Below, piece after piece: positions 1 through 7,935 of a DNA stretch of 64,000 nucleotides. The translations under genes and the position numbers were made by a program. The notes below the pieces were generated by a model. That model had not been told where the DNA came from. It saw nothing but the letters and a program-made list of their open reading frames with translations, and did no database searches. The stretch covers positions 124,001 through 188,000 of the forward strand of contig NZ_LZSC01000057.1 in the NCBI RefSeq assembly GCF_001665235.1, given 5' to 3'. Source of the stretch: Mycobacterium sp. 1100029.7 (GTDB taxonomy: Bacteria; Actinomycetota; Actinomycetes; Mycobacteriales; Mycobacteriaceae). Within the stretch, counting starts at the first letter, position 1; the number at the start of each line of letters is the position of its first letter.

Positions 1-202
1 CACGCTGATGCTCGCCGGCGATGGCATCCGCATCGACTTGCCGGTAGCGCTGATGGAACGCGCCGCCACCACCGGATGGGTGGCCGCCAACCGGTTGCTC
101 GCCGGGTGGGGCCTTGCCGGCCACGAGCTGTGCACCGTTCCGGTCCGCGGAAGGTCGAAGTTGCTTCGCGCGCTGGCCGGACGGCAGGGCGGTCGGAGAT
201 GA
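1..202 (+). CDS. FAD-dependent oxidoreductase, CrtU-like (3' end only)
   Basis: This is the last 66 or so codons of a gene whose 5' part lies outside the window; the frame is open from base 2. The visible segment has the C-terminal signature of flavin amine-oxidase/carotenoid desaturase-type enzymes: a LAGDG flavin-contact motif, then DLPVALMERAATTG and a GR-rich tail. Its stop overlaps the next gene's ATG (ATGA), so the two are translationally coupled. With the Rieske protein, glycosyltransferase, isopentenyl isomerase and photolyase downstream, it is best read as the CrtU-like (carotenoid ring desaturase/methyltransferase) member of a carotenoid cluster. The family is inferred from a fragment; the exact substrate is unknown. 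Confidence 0.6.
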   Translation, partial: TLMLAGDGIRIDLPVALMERAATTGWVAANRLLAGWGLAGHELCTVPVRGRSKLLRALAGRQGGRR

Positions 203-1194
203 GCATCCGCGATCACCTGCGCGACCGATGGCCGAAAGGCTGGCCGGTCGAAGTGATTCCACGCGGCTCGTGGACCGCGCAGCAACCGACCTACCGCGAC
301 GCCAAGCCGGCCATCATCGACGCCGCGCTAGCGCGCTCGGCACGCAAACCGACCGGCAACTGGTTTGCCTTCGCCGGCAGCCGCGACGTTCGCCGTGATC
401 GCCCGTTCGGCGCCCGCGTGGCAGGTATCGAACTGGTCGCCTGGCGGGATCGCGACCAGCGGTTGTGCGTCGGCCCCGCGGGGTGTCCACATCTGGGCGC
501 CGACCTGGCCACCGGAGTGGTGCGCGACGGTGTGCTGTTTTGCCGTTGGCACGGTTTGGCTCTCGACGGCAAGACCTGCGAGCTGCGCTGGAAGCCGTTG
601 CCCAGCCATGACGACGGCGTGCTGGTCTGGGTGCGACTGGATTCCGTCGGTACCGAGGCGCCCACGGATGCACCGATCGTCCCCGCCAGGCCCAGCGGTG
701 AGACGATGCACGCCGTCGCCCGGATGGTCGGCCATTGCGAGCCGTCCGACATCATCGCCAACCGTCTGGATCCGTGGCACGGCGCCTGGTTTCACCCGTA
801 TTCGTTCACCCGGCTCGAGGTGCTCACCACACCGACCGAGCACGACGACCGGTTCGTCGTCGCGGTCACTTTCCGGATGGGTGCTTTCGGGGTGCCGGTG
901 ATCGCGGAATTCACCAGCCCGGAAGCACGCACCATCGTCATGCGAATCGTCGAAGGCGAGGGCACCGGCAGTGTCGTGGAAACACACGCGACACCGATCG
1001 GCACCGGAACGGATGGGCGTCCCGCCGTCGCCGTCATCGAAGCCGTCGTAGCGCAGTCGGAACGGCCGGGATTCAGATTCGCGGGCCGCGCCGCGCCCGT
1101 CATCACACCCCTGGTCCGCTACGCCGCCAACCGGTTGTGGCGCGACGACCTTGCCTACGCAGAACGCCGCTACCAACTCCGCAGCGGCAACTGA
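199..1194 (+). CDS. Rieske [2Fe-2S] domain protein (DUF5914-type) of the carotenoid cluster
   Basis: 331 aa. ATG at 199 overlaps the upstream stop by 4 bases; the frame stays open further upstream but coupling favours this start. A Rieske cluster-binding pair is visible: C96-P-H98 and C115-R-W-H118. The C-terminal two thirds (about residues 160-325) resemble the substrate domain of Rieske non-haem oxygenases. It contains DxxxxHxxxxH-like spacing (DPWHGAWFHP) that could hold a mononuclear iron. The protein probably oxygenates or desaturates a carotenoid-type lipid in the cytosol. Substrate assignment rests only on its neighbours. Confidence 0.75.
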   Translation: MSIRDHLRDRWPKGWPVEVIPRGSWTAQQPTYRDAKPAIIDAALARSARKPTGNWFAFAGSRDVRRDRPFGARVAGIELVAWRDRDQRLCVGPAGCPHLGADLATGVVRDGVLFCRWHGLALDGKTCELRWKPLPSHDDGVLVWVRLDSVGTEAPTDAPIVPARPSGETMHAVARMVGHCEPSDIIANRLDPWHGAWFHPYSFTRLEVLTTPTEHDDRFVVAVTFRMGAFGVPVIAEFTSPEARTIVMRIVEGEGTGSVVETHATPIGTGTDGRPAVAVIEAVVAQSERPGFRFAGRAAPVITPLVRYAANRLWRDDLAYAERRYQLRSGN

Positions 1195-1228
1195 GCGCGG
1201 GTAACCACCGAAAGAGAGGCGAAGAGAA

Positions 1229-1441
1229 TTGACGGACAACAAATTTCGCAAAGGCGACAAGGTCGAGTGGAGCAGCCACGGAACCACCGTGACGGGAACC
1301 GTCGAACGCGAGATCACCTCTGACACCGAAGCGGCGGGGCGCACCGTGCGGGCGTCGAAAGACGAGCCGCAATATCAGGTGCGTAGCGACAAGACCGGTG
1401 CGGATGCCGTACACAAGCCAAGCGCGTTGCGGCGTCGCTGA
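1229..1441 (+). CDS. Small DUF2945 (Tudor-like, hypervirulence-associated) protein
   Basis: 70 aa, starting at TTG 1229 behind a purine-rich AGAGAGGCGAAGAGA ribosome-binding stretch. The sequence has the DUF2945 pattern: an early KGDKVEW motif, a GTV strand, a Y.VRSDKTG strand and a basic tail, which builds a small SH3/Tudor-like barrel. The biochemical role of the family is not established. It lies between the Rieske gene and the DUF3140 gene, all on the plus strand. Confidence 0.7.
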   Translation: MTDNKFRKGDKVEWSSHGTTVTGTVEREITSDTEAAGRTVRASKDEPQYQVRSDKTGADAVHKPSALRRR

Positions 1442-1465
1442 TTTCACGACGGATGGCGATCGCAG

Positions 1466-1795
1466 ATGAGCGAGACTGACACAATTTGGGCGGATTTTCA
1501 CCAAACGGTCAATATGACCGCTCGGGAGCTGGAGAAGTGGCTGGCGACAGACGAATCGAAAAGCGTAGGGCAGAAAGCAGGAAGCAAAGAGTCGACCGGC
1601 CACGCCAGCGGGCGTCGGATCGTCGACATTTTGCGGTCCAAGCGCGCCGACCTGGACGACGACGACTACGCGCACATGCGCAAGGTCGTCGGCTATGCCA
1701 AGCGGCACCTCGCGCAACGGCCGCGCGGGGAGGTCGAGGACTCCCCATGGCGCTATTCGCTGATGAATTGGGGCCACGACCCGACCCGAACATGA
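1466..1795 (+). CDS. DUF3140 family protein
   Basis: 109 aa, hydrophilic and helical, no membrane segment. It matches the DUF3140 layout: an N-terminal F...VNMT..EL..WL segment, a central SGRRIV.IL..K region, then DDDYAHMRKVV.Y.KRHLAQRP and a C-terminal W..SLMNWGHDP. Members often sit next to DUF2945 genes, as here (24 bases downstream). Function is unknown; the HMRKV helix suggests nucleic-acid or protein binding, but that is only a guess. Confidence 0.65.
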   Translation: MSETDTIWADFHQTVNMTARELEKWLATDESKSVGQKAGSKESTGHASGRRIVDILRSKRADLDDDDYAHMRKVVGYAKRHLAQRPRGEVEDSPWRYSLMNWGHDPTRT

Positions 1796-1904
1796 AGCTT
1801 TTCGCCTGCCGCTGGGCTAGGTTCACCTCTGACGCACGCCTGATCCAGTAGTTCTCGATTCGGCGCGCGGATACGCTGGTGTAACTGATGAAGGATTCCC
1901 GGAA

Positions 1905-2462
1905 GTGACCAAGCGCCGCGCGAATGACCAACTCAGCCGTGCTGAGCTGGAAAGATCGTTGTCGGCAGATCTGCGGGCCATCACCGCGCGATCCGATCGG
2001 ATGGGCCGGCATTTCGCGCGAGTGAACGAAGTGAGCAGCAGCGATTTTCACGCTCTGCTGCACATCATGGTCAGCGAGACCGCCGGAGAGCCGTTGACGC
2101 TGGCGCAGTTACGGCAGCGGATGGACGTCTCGCCGGCGGCCATCACCTATCTGGTGGACCGCATGATCGAGGCCGGTCATATCCGGCGCGAGCCGGACCC
2201 CAAGGACCGCCGCAAGTGGCTGTTGCGCTATGAGCCCACCGGCATGACGATGGCCCACTCGTTCTTCAGACCGCTGGGCGCGCACTTCAGCTCGGCGATG
2301 GCCGATCTGAGCGACGACGACTTGTTGGCCGCACACCGGGTCTTCAGTGCGATGATCACGGCGATGTCGACGTTCGAGGAGGAAGTACTGCGCTCGGCGC
2401 CGGACTCGCCTGAGAACTCCGACCAGCGCGCTCCGCGTCGACGTCAGGGCGCTCCGCGCTGA
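1905..2462 (+). CDS. MarR-family transcriptional regulator (first of two)
   Basis: 185 aa from GTG 1905. A winged-helix MarR core is visible around residues 50-125: LTLAQLRQRMDVSPAAITYLVDRMIEAG is the recognition helix-turn-helix, and EPDPKDRRKWLL is the wing with the diagnostic D-x-R-DRR motif. It is clearly paralogous to the MarR at 4762-5268 (same SPAAITYLV/SAGAITYLV helix and DPKDRRK wing). The C-terminal 25 residues are arginine/proline-rich and overlap the antisense end of the glycosyltransferase gene. Likely regulator of the carotenoid/light genes around it. Confidence 0.85.
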   Translation: MTKRRANDQLSRAELERSLSADLRAITARSDRMGRHFARVNEVSSSDFHALLHIMVSETAGEPLTLAQLRQRMDVSPAAITYLVDRMIEAGHIRREPDPKDRRKWLLRYEPTGMTMAHSFFRPLGAHFSSAMADLSDDDLLAAHRVFSAMITAMSTFEEEVLRSAPDSPENSDQRAPRRRQGAPR

Positions 2463-3696
2463 TCGTCGGCGGGCGCAATAACCGCTGCTCGATCAGGTCG
2501 GCGCCGCGCGCCACACCGCCGGTTGCCGCGAAACCGGCAGCGACCCGGCGGGCACCCTCCGTCATTGTCATTGCCCGGCGGACGGCATCGGCTAGCCGCG
2601 CGGTCGTCAGCCGTCGCGCCGGCAGCCGGGTGCCGCAGCGTGCCAACTGCACACGGCGGGCGACCTCGGCCTGGTCTCGCCCAAAAGGCACCGCGCAGAC
2701 GGGAACACCACGGCTGAGCGCTTTGACGGTGGCCCCCATTCCGCCGTGCGTCACCGCGCACACCGCGCGGTCGAGCACCACGCTGTGATTGACGAATTCG
2801 CACACGGTGGCATTGGCCGGCCGTGGCAGCTCGGGCGGCACGCCGGCCGGGAAGGTGGCGACCACGTGGACCGCCTGATCGGCCAGGGCCCGCAGTGCGT
2901 GGTGCCCCAGCTTCGCATCGGCTTGCGGGATCGACGACGTGCTGACCAGCACGACCGGTTCATCGATGTCCGCGAGCCACTCGGGCACGGTGACCGGCTC
3001 GGGCTCGAACGCGCACGCACCCAGGAAGTGCACCGAGTCGCCCCAGTCGGGGTGCGGATATTCGAAGGGTTCGCCGCCCACGGCCAACAACAGCGGCGCG
3101 CGGCGCATCAGCTCATCCACCGATTTGACCGAACTGAGCCGAAGTGCCACGCGAATCACGTTGATACGCGGCAGAATCCGGCGGTCGAAGAGGTGAGTCA
3201 CCAACGGGCGTATCTGCGCGTCGCGCAGCCGTCCGGCAAGGCCGGGCAACGGCCGCAGACCCGGTCCGAACGGTGGTGCCCCGACGGAGCTCAGGTACGG
3301 CGTGAACGGAGAAAACACCAGCCACGCAATGCCACTGGCCTCGGCCGCCGCCATAGCGCCCCAGCAGTTGGCATCGACGATGATCACGTCGGGTGCAATG
3401 CTGTCGATCGCCCGCCTCAGGTCGTCGACCTCGATGACGGCACGTTCGCAGAGCACGTCGATGGTGGTCTTCAGCATGCCGAAGGCGTTGGTGGCGTATA
3501 CGTCTTGTCCGGTGATTGCCTCGACCCGGGGATCGACGGGCTGAACGTGAAAGCCGACGTCCGACATGGCTTTGACCTGTGCGGCCAGGGTACGCAGGTG
3601 GACCTGGTGACCGCGCGCAGCCATCTCGCGCAGCAGCGCGGCCACCGGATAGACGTGGCCGAGCGCGGGTGACCCGTACGCGAGGACTACTGCCAT
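2356..3696 (-). CDS. GT1-family glycosyltransferase (UGT/CrtX-like)
   Basis: 446 aa, ATG at 3696. GT-B fold: an N-terminal acceptor domain beginning with GSPALGHVYPVAALLREMAARGH, and a C-terminal donor domain with FVNHSVVLDRAVCAVTHGG (HGG near residues 317-319) and a PFGRDQ motif, the nucleotide-sugar site of UGT/macrolide-type transferases. In a carotenoid cluster it most likely glycosylates a hydroxylated carotenoid, as CrtX does, but the acceptor cannot be read from sequence. The last ~36 codons overlap the first MarR gene tail-to-tail by 107 bases. An earlier stop may have been lost, since the terminal residues look like low-complexity read-through. The downstream partner of an operon with fni and the second MarR. 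Confidence 0.8.
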   Translation of the reverse strand: MAVVLAYGSPALGHVYPVAALLREMAARGHQVHLRTLAAQVKAMSDVGFHVQPVDPRVEAITGQDVYATNAFGMLKTTIDVLCERAVIEVDDLRRAIDSIAPDVIIVDANCWGAMAAAEASGIAWLVFSPFTPYLSSVGAPPFGPGLRPLPGLAGRLRDAQIRPLVTHLFDRRILPRINVIRVALRLSSVKSVDELMRRAPLLLAVGGEPFEYPHPDWGDSVHFLGACAFEPEPVTVPEWLADIDEPVVLVSTSSIPQADAKLGHHALRALADQAVHVVATFPAGVPPELPRPANATVCEFVNHSVVLDRAVCAVTHGGMGATVKALSRGVPVCAVPFGRDQAEVARRVQLARCGTRLPARRLTTARLADAVRRAMTMTEGARRVAAGFAATGGVARGADLIEQRLLRPPTISAERPDVDAERAGRSSQASPAPSAVLPPRTSTSP

Positions 3697-3706
3697 TACT
3701 TTTGCC

Positions 3707-4759
3707 TCACGGGAGCGTGGTCACGCCGATGTCTCGCAGCTCACCCAGATCCCTTGCCCCACAACCGTGCAGGCATATCCGCATCTCGTCGATGATGTGC
3801 CGCAACAATTCCGTGACCGCAGCGGAGGATTCGATGGCGGCCGACAACAGCGGTCGGGCCACGGCCACCACGTCGGCGCCCAGGCACAGCGCTTTGGCGG
3901 CGTCGCTACCGGTTCGGATGCCGCCGGACGCGACCAAGGGAATGGCGGGCAGTGCCGCACGCACCTCCCGGATCGCTTGCGCCGTCGGTATTCCCCAGTC
4001 CGCCAGATCCGGGTAGCGCAGTTCGCCGTACCGGACGAATTGCTCGACGCGTGACCACGACGTCCCGCCAGCGCCGGCTACATCGATCGCGGCGACTGGC
4101 GCATCGCCGGTCAATCGCAGCAATTGCTCGACGGCGCTGGCACCGATCCCGTGTCCGACCTCCTTGAGCAGGACCGGGTAATCCAGCAGGTCGGTGAGGT
4201 CGTGCAGTCGGTCCAGCGAGCCGGCGAATTCGGTGTCCCCGTGGTGCTGGATGGCCTCCTGCAGCGGATTGGTATGCACCGCAAGCGCATTGGCGCCTAC
4301 CCTGTCGAGTGCCTGGCCAATATCAGGTAACGCGTCTTTGGTGAATTGAGACAACCCGATGTTGCCGAACAACAACACATCCGGTGCCACGTCACGCACG
4401 GCGAAGCTCGGCGCGGCCCGCTCACCCAACGCACTTTCGAGCATGACGCGTTGGGACCCGAGCATCATGCCGATGCCCAGCTGTTGGGCCGCGACGGCCA
4501 AATTCCGGTTGATCGTGCCGGACAGCTCGGCTCCACCGGTCATGGCGCCCACCAAGATCGGTGCCCGCAGCCGCACACCGAAGAATTCACAGGACAGGTC
4601 GACGTCGCGCAGATTGGTTTGGGTCAGTGCGTTGTACGGCAGGCGATAGCGCTCCAGCCCCGTCGTGACGTTTTCATACCCGACGTCGTCATGGAGACAC
4701 ACGTCAATATGCCGGCGTTTGCGGTTGCTCATCTCACCGCGATCGGTGCGTCGCTCCAT
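3707..4759 (-). CDS. fni: Type 2 isopentenyl-diphosphate delta-isomerase (FMN-dependent)
   Basis: About 350 aa. It interconverts IPP and DMAPP, supplying precursors for carotenoids. Visible family features: RKRRHID near the N-terminus, APILVGAMTGG, GSQR, NIGLSQF, a VHTNPLQE segment, LLKEVGHGIG, the FMN phosphate site VAGAGGTSWSRVE, and ASGGIRTGSDAAKALCLGAD near the C-terminus. ATG 4759 lies 2 bases after the MarR stop and is chosen for coupling; ATG 4732 (MSNRKRRHID) would give 341 aa and is equally possible. It belongs to the MarR-fni-glycosyltransferase operon on the minus strand. Confidence 0.88.
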   Translation of the reverse strand: MERRTDRGEMSNRKRRHIDVCLHDDVGYENVTTGLERYRLPYNALTQTNLRDVDLSCEFFGVRLRAPILVGAMTGGAELSGTINRNLAVAAQQLGIGMMLGSQRVMLESALGERAAPSFAVRDVAPDVLLFGNIGLSQFTKDALPDIGQALDRVGANALAVHTNPLQEAIQHHGDTEFAGSLDRLHDLTDLLDYPVLLKEVGHGIGASAVEQLLRLTGDAPVAAIDVAGAGGTSWSRVEQFVRYGELRYPDLADWGIPTAQAIREVRAALPAIPLVASGGIRTGSDAAKALCLGADVVAVARPLLSAAIESSAAVTELLRHIIDEMRICLHGCGARDLGELRDIGVTTLP

Positions 4760-4761
4760 CG

Positions 4762-5268
4762 TTAGGTGGTACCCACCTCGGGCTCGGAGACGCGCAACTC
4801 GTCGAGGAATTGCCGCATGGCCGCGACCAGGCCGGTGAGCACGTGGTGTCCGACTCGGAGGTCGCCGTCGGACAAGTCCGCCATCTGCGCATGGGCGTGC
4901 GCGGCCAACGGAGTGAAAAACGCACTCGCCATATCGAGATTGGCCGCGTACCGCAGAATCACCTTGCGCCTGTCTTTCGGGTCGGAGTCGCGCCGGATGT
5001 GCCCGGACTGAATCAACCGCTCGACCAGATAGGTGATTGCGCCCGCGGACAGGCCCATCTTGTGGCGAAGCTCCCCGGATGTCAGGGCGGCGCCCGCGCT
5101 TTCGGCGACGAAAATATGCATCAGGGCCCGGAAATCGCTGGGATGGACCTGGTGTGCGGCGGCGAAGGCTCGACTGATCTGGTCGGATTCCGCGGTTAGG
5201 GCACGCGCGTCGGCCGCGATCAGCGCTTCCAATCCCGCACGTTCGGTCCTGCCCTGCTCCGGGTACAT
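4762..5268 (-). CDS. MarR-family transcriptional regulator (second of two)
   Basis: 168 aa from ATG 5268. Winged-helix MarR protein with GELRHKMGLSAGAITYLVERLI recognition region and the DPKDRRK wing. It heads the minus-strand operon with fni and the glycosyltransferase and is divergent from the mmpL-tspO-phr operon. A near-perfect inverted repeat lies in the 76-base gap between them, so it probably represses both directions including itself. The inducing signal (light in photochromogenic mycobacteria) cannot be deduced from the protein; no cofactor domain is visible. Confidence 0.88.
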   Translation of the reverse strand: MYPEQGRTERAGLEALIAADARALTAESDQISRAFAAAHQVHPSDFRALMHIFVAESAGAALTSGELRHKMGLSAGAITYLVERLIQSGHIRRDSDPKDRRKVILRYAANLDMASAFFTPLAAHAHAQMADLSDGDLRVGHHVLTGLVAAMRQFLDELRVSEPEVGTT

Positions 5269-5298
5269 CAGAACCGCAGCATACCGTTTTTCGCGCCA

Positions 5299-5321
5299 AA
5301 CCGTTAAGTTGATTAATGGTT
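5299..5321. promoter_or_regulatory. Candidate MarR operator between divergent operons
   Basis: An AT-rich inverted repeat in an otherwise GC-rich genome: AACCGTTAA, spacer GTTGA, TTAATGGTT (9-5-9, one mismatched pair). It sits 31 bases upstream of the MarR start and about 24 bases upstream of the mmpL start. That is ideal for a MarR dimer blocking both promoters. Confidence 0.6.
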
Positions 5322-5344
5322 AATTCACTGAAATAATAACGCCG

Positions 5345-7450
5345 ATGCCGAACACTCTTGCCGCCTGGGTGACCAACCGTCGTTCCTGGCGGCTGGGATT
5401 AGCCGTCGTCGTTGTGGGTATCGGCTTCATGATGTTGATCGGCGGCAATGCGGCGGCCGGCCAGGCGCCGTTGTCGGTGCCCGTCAGCTCTGATTCGGCC
5501 AAACTCGAGGCTCTTGCCGGACAGTTCCCCGGCGCCGACCGGGCTCCGTTGCTACTGGTCGTGAATCGCCGCGACGGCACGCCCCTGACCCCAGCCGACC
5601 TCGCCGCGACACAGGCCGCTCGCGACCGCATGCAAGGTGTCGTTGCCCCATTCGGGGCAACCAACCCGGTGCCACCGATGGTGTCGGCAGACGGCAAGGC
5701 GGCCGTCGGCGTAGTGACCATCCGCGCCGATTTGTCCGGCTTGGTGCTCAACGAAGGCGTGGCCGCGCTACGGACCGCTGCCCATGACGGCTTGCCCTCC
5801 CACCTCGTCGGGCACGTCACGGGAGGTCCGGCGTTCGGCGCCGACATCGCCAATGCATTCACCGACGCCAATGTCACGCTGCTGGTGGTGACGGCGTCGG
5901 TGGTGGCGTTGCTGCTGATCGCCACCTATCGCTCGCCCGTGCTGTGGCTGGCGCCGCTGCTGGTGATCGGATTCGCCGACCGGGTCGCGGCGGCGGTGGG
6001 GACCGCGGTGGCGTCGGCGAGCGGATTGAATTTTGACGGCGCCACCTCCGGGATCACCAGCGTGCTGGTCTTCGGGGCGGGCACCAATTACGCGCTGCTA
6101 CTGATTTCGCGCTACCGACAAGAACTTCGAAGCCACGCCGATCACCGCGACGCGTTGCGCCGCGCCGTGCGCATGGCCGGACCGGCGATCCTCGCCAGCA
6201 ATGCCACCGTGGTATTGGCGTTACTCACGCTGCTTTTCGCTGCCACCCCGAGCACCCGCAGCCTGGGGGCCCTGGCCGCATGCGGGCTGGTGGTAGCCGC
6301 GGTCTCGGTGTTGGTCGTGCTGCCGCCGCTGCTGGCGCTGGGCGGTCGGCGAGTGTTCTGGCCGCTGGTGCCCCAGCCCGACGGTGCCGCGACGCTGGAT
6401 TCCGGCGTCTGGCACCGCATCGCGCAGCGGGTGGCGCGCCGCCCGGCCGCCGTCGCGGTGGCCGCGGTCGCGGCGCTGGCGGTACTGGCCACCGGCCTGC
6501 TGGGCACCCACATCGGCTTGTCGCAGACCGAACAGTTCCGCGTGCAAGCAGATTCGGTGTCGGGCTACGACGAGCTCGCCGCGCACTTTCCGGCCGGTCT
6601 GGCCAACCCGACGTTGGTGGTCGCACCGACCGCGCAGGCTGCACAGGTGCAGGAGGCCATCACCTCGACACCCGGCGTGGTCTCGGTGACCGAAGCGGGC
6701 CGGTCGGCATCTGGCCTGACGAAATGGTCGGTGGTGACCAGCTCCGCGCCGGCCTCACCGAGTGCATTCAAAACGGTTGCCGCGCTGCGCTATTCAACGA
6801 AGTCCGCATCTCCCAGCGCGCTGGTCGGCGGACCCGACGCGCAGGCGCTCGACGTCCGTGACGCCGCCGCCCACGACCGGCTGATGCTGATCCCGGCGAT
6901 CCTTGCGGTGATTCTTGTTGTCTTGTTCGTCCTGCTCCGTTCCGCGCTGGCGCCGCCCAATCTGTTGTCGGCGACGATTCTCGGTGCGCTGGCCGCGCTT
7001 GGTCTCGGCGGCTGGGCGAGCCTGCATGTATTCGGATTTCCGGCTTTGGACAACAGCACGCCGCTGTTCGCGTTCCTGTTCCTGGCCGCCCTCGGGGTGG
7101 ACTACACCATCTTCCTGGTCACGCGCGCCCGTGAAGAAACGGCCCAGCACGGCACGCGCGAGGGCATGGTCCGCGCAGTGTCGGCTACCGGAGGCGTAAT
7201 CACCAGCGCCGGAATCGTTTTGGCGGCGGTCTTCTGTGTGCTGGGAGTATTGCCGCTGATCGTGCTCACCCAGCTAGGCATCATCGTCGGCCTGGGCATT
7301 CTGCTCGACACCTTCGTGGTGCGCACGCTGGTCATCCCGGCGGTGTTCGCCTTGATCGGCGATCGGATCTGGTGGCCCGCCAACCCGACCCTAGCCAATA
7401 ATCTTGAGCAGCAGGATAACTGGATCCAACAGGAACGGAGCAGGCTGTGA
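5345..7450 (+). CDS. MmpL/RND-family transporter in the light/carotenoid cluster
   Basis: 701 aa inner-membrane RND permease. The layout is a TM helix at residues 16-38, a periplasmic loop, a six-helix bundle (about 180-370), a second TM and loop, and a second bundle (about 510-690). The second bundle keeps the proton-relay pair D586-Y587 in a LGVDYTIFLVTR motif. The first bundle has N248-Y249 (GAGTNYALLLISRYR) where MmpL proteins normally carry Asp-Tyr. It is short for mycobacterial MmpL proteins but normal for this subgroup. It starts the mmpL-tspO-phr operon and overlaps tspO (GTGA). Probably exports a lipid or carotenoid; the cargo is inferred from context. Confidence 0.85.
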   Translation: MPNTLAAWVTNRRSWRLGLAVVVVGIGFMMLIGGNAAAGQAPLSVPVSSDSAKLEALAGQFPGADRAPLLLVVNRRDGTPLTPADLAATQAARDRMQGVVAPFGATNPVPPMVSADGKAAVGVVTIRADLSGLVLNEGVAALRTAAHDGLPSHLVGHVTGGPAFGADIANAFTDANVTLLVVTASVVALLLIATYRSPVLWLAPLLVIGFADRVAAAVGTAVASASGLNFDGATSGITSVLVFGAGTNYALLLISRYRQELRSHADHRDALRRAVRMAGPAILASNATVVLALLTLLFAATPSTRSLGALAACGLVVAAVSVLVVLPPLLALGGRRVFWPLVPQPDGAATLDSGVWHRIAQRVARRPAAVAVAAVAALAVLATGLLGTHIGLSQTEQFRVQADSVSGYDELAAHFPAGLANPTLVVAPTAQAAQVQEAITSTPGVVSVTEAGRSASGLTKWSVVTSSAPASPSAFKTVAALRYSTKSASPSALVGGPDAQALDVRDAAAHDRLMLIPAILAVILVVLFVLLRSALAPPNLLSATILGALAALGLGGWASLHVFGFPALDNSTPLFAFLFLAALGVDYTIFLVTRAREETAQHGTREGMVRAVSATGGVITSAGIVLAAVFCVLGVLPLIVLTQLGIIVGLGILLDTFVVRTLVIPAVFALIGDRIWWPANPTLANNLEQQDNWIQQERSRL

Positions 7451-7935
7451 AGCCCTCGACCCTCGCCGCCACCACTCTCGCCGTCGCCGTGGCCGCGGGC
7501 ACCGGCAGCATTGCCAGCCCGCGACGGGTGCCCGCCTGGTATTCCCGGCTGCGTAAGCCTTCCTATCAGCCGCCGGGCGTGGCGTTTCCCGTGGTGTGGA
7601 CCACCCTCTACGGCGACATCGCGACCACATCGGCGGTGACGCTGGACAAGTTGCGGGCCGCGGGACAGCATGACAAGGCGCGTGGTTATGCCGCGGCGCT
7701 GACCGTCAACCTGCTGCTCAACGCCGGGTGGAGTTGGCTGTTCTTCCGGTTCCACAAACTCGGCGCCGCCGTGCTCGGCGCGGCAGTGTTGACCGCGAGC
7801 AGCGCCGATCTTGCCCGCCGGGCTGCTGCGGCGGATCCGCGTGCGGGACTGGCGCTTTCGCCCTACCCGCTGTGGTGCGCCTTCGCGACGGTGCTGTCCA
7901 CCCACATCTGGCGGCTCAACCGCGAAATCCGATAA
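7447..7935 (+). CDS. tspO: TspO/MBR family membrane protein
   Basis: 162 aa, starting at GTG 7447 overlapping the mmpL stop. Five hydrophobic segments are seen, with the TspO hallmarks WYSRLRKPSYQPPGVAFPVVWTTLY early on and an N-x-x-W-S-W-L-F-F pattern around residue 97. TspO proteins bind porphyrins and cholesterol-like ligands and respond to light or oxygen in several bacteria. Position between a transporter and a photolyase fits protection against photosensitising porphyrins. Its stop shares one base with the phr ATG. Confidence 0.85.
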   Translation: MKPSTLAATTLAVAVAAGTGSIASPRRVPAWYSRLRKPSYQPPGVAFPVVWTTLYGDIATTSAVTLDKLRAAGQHDKARGYAAALTVNLLLNAGWSWLFFRFHKLGAAVLGAAVLTASSADLARRAAAADPRAGLALSPYPLWCAFATVLSTHIWRLNREIR

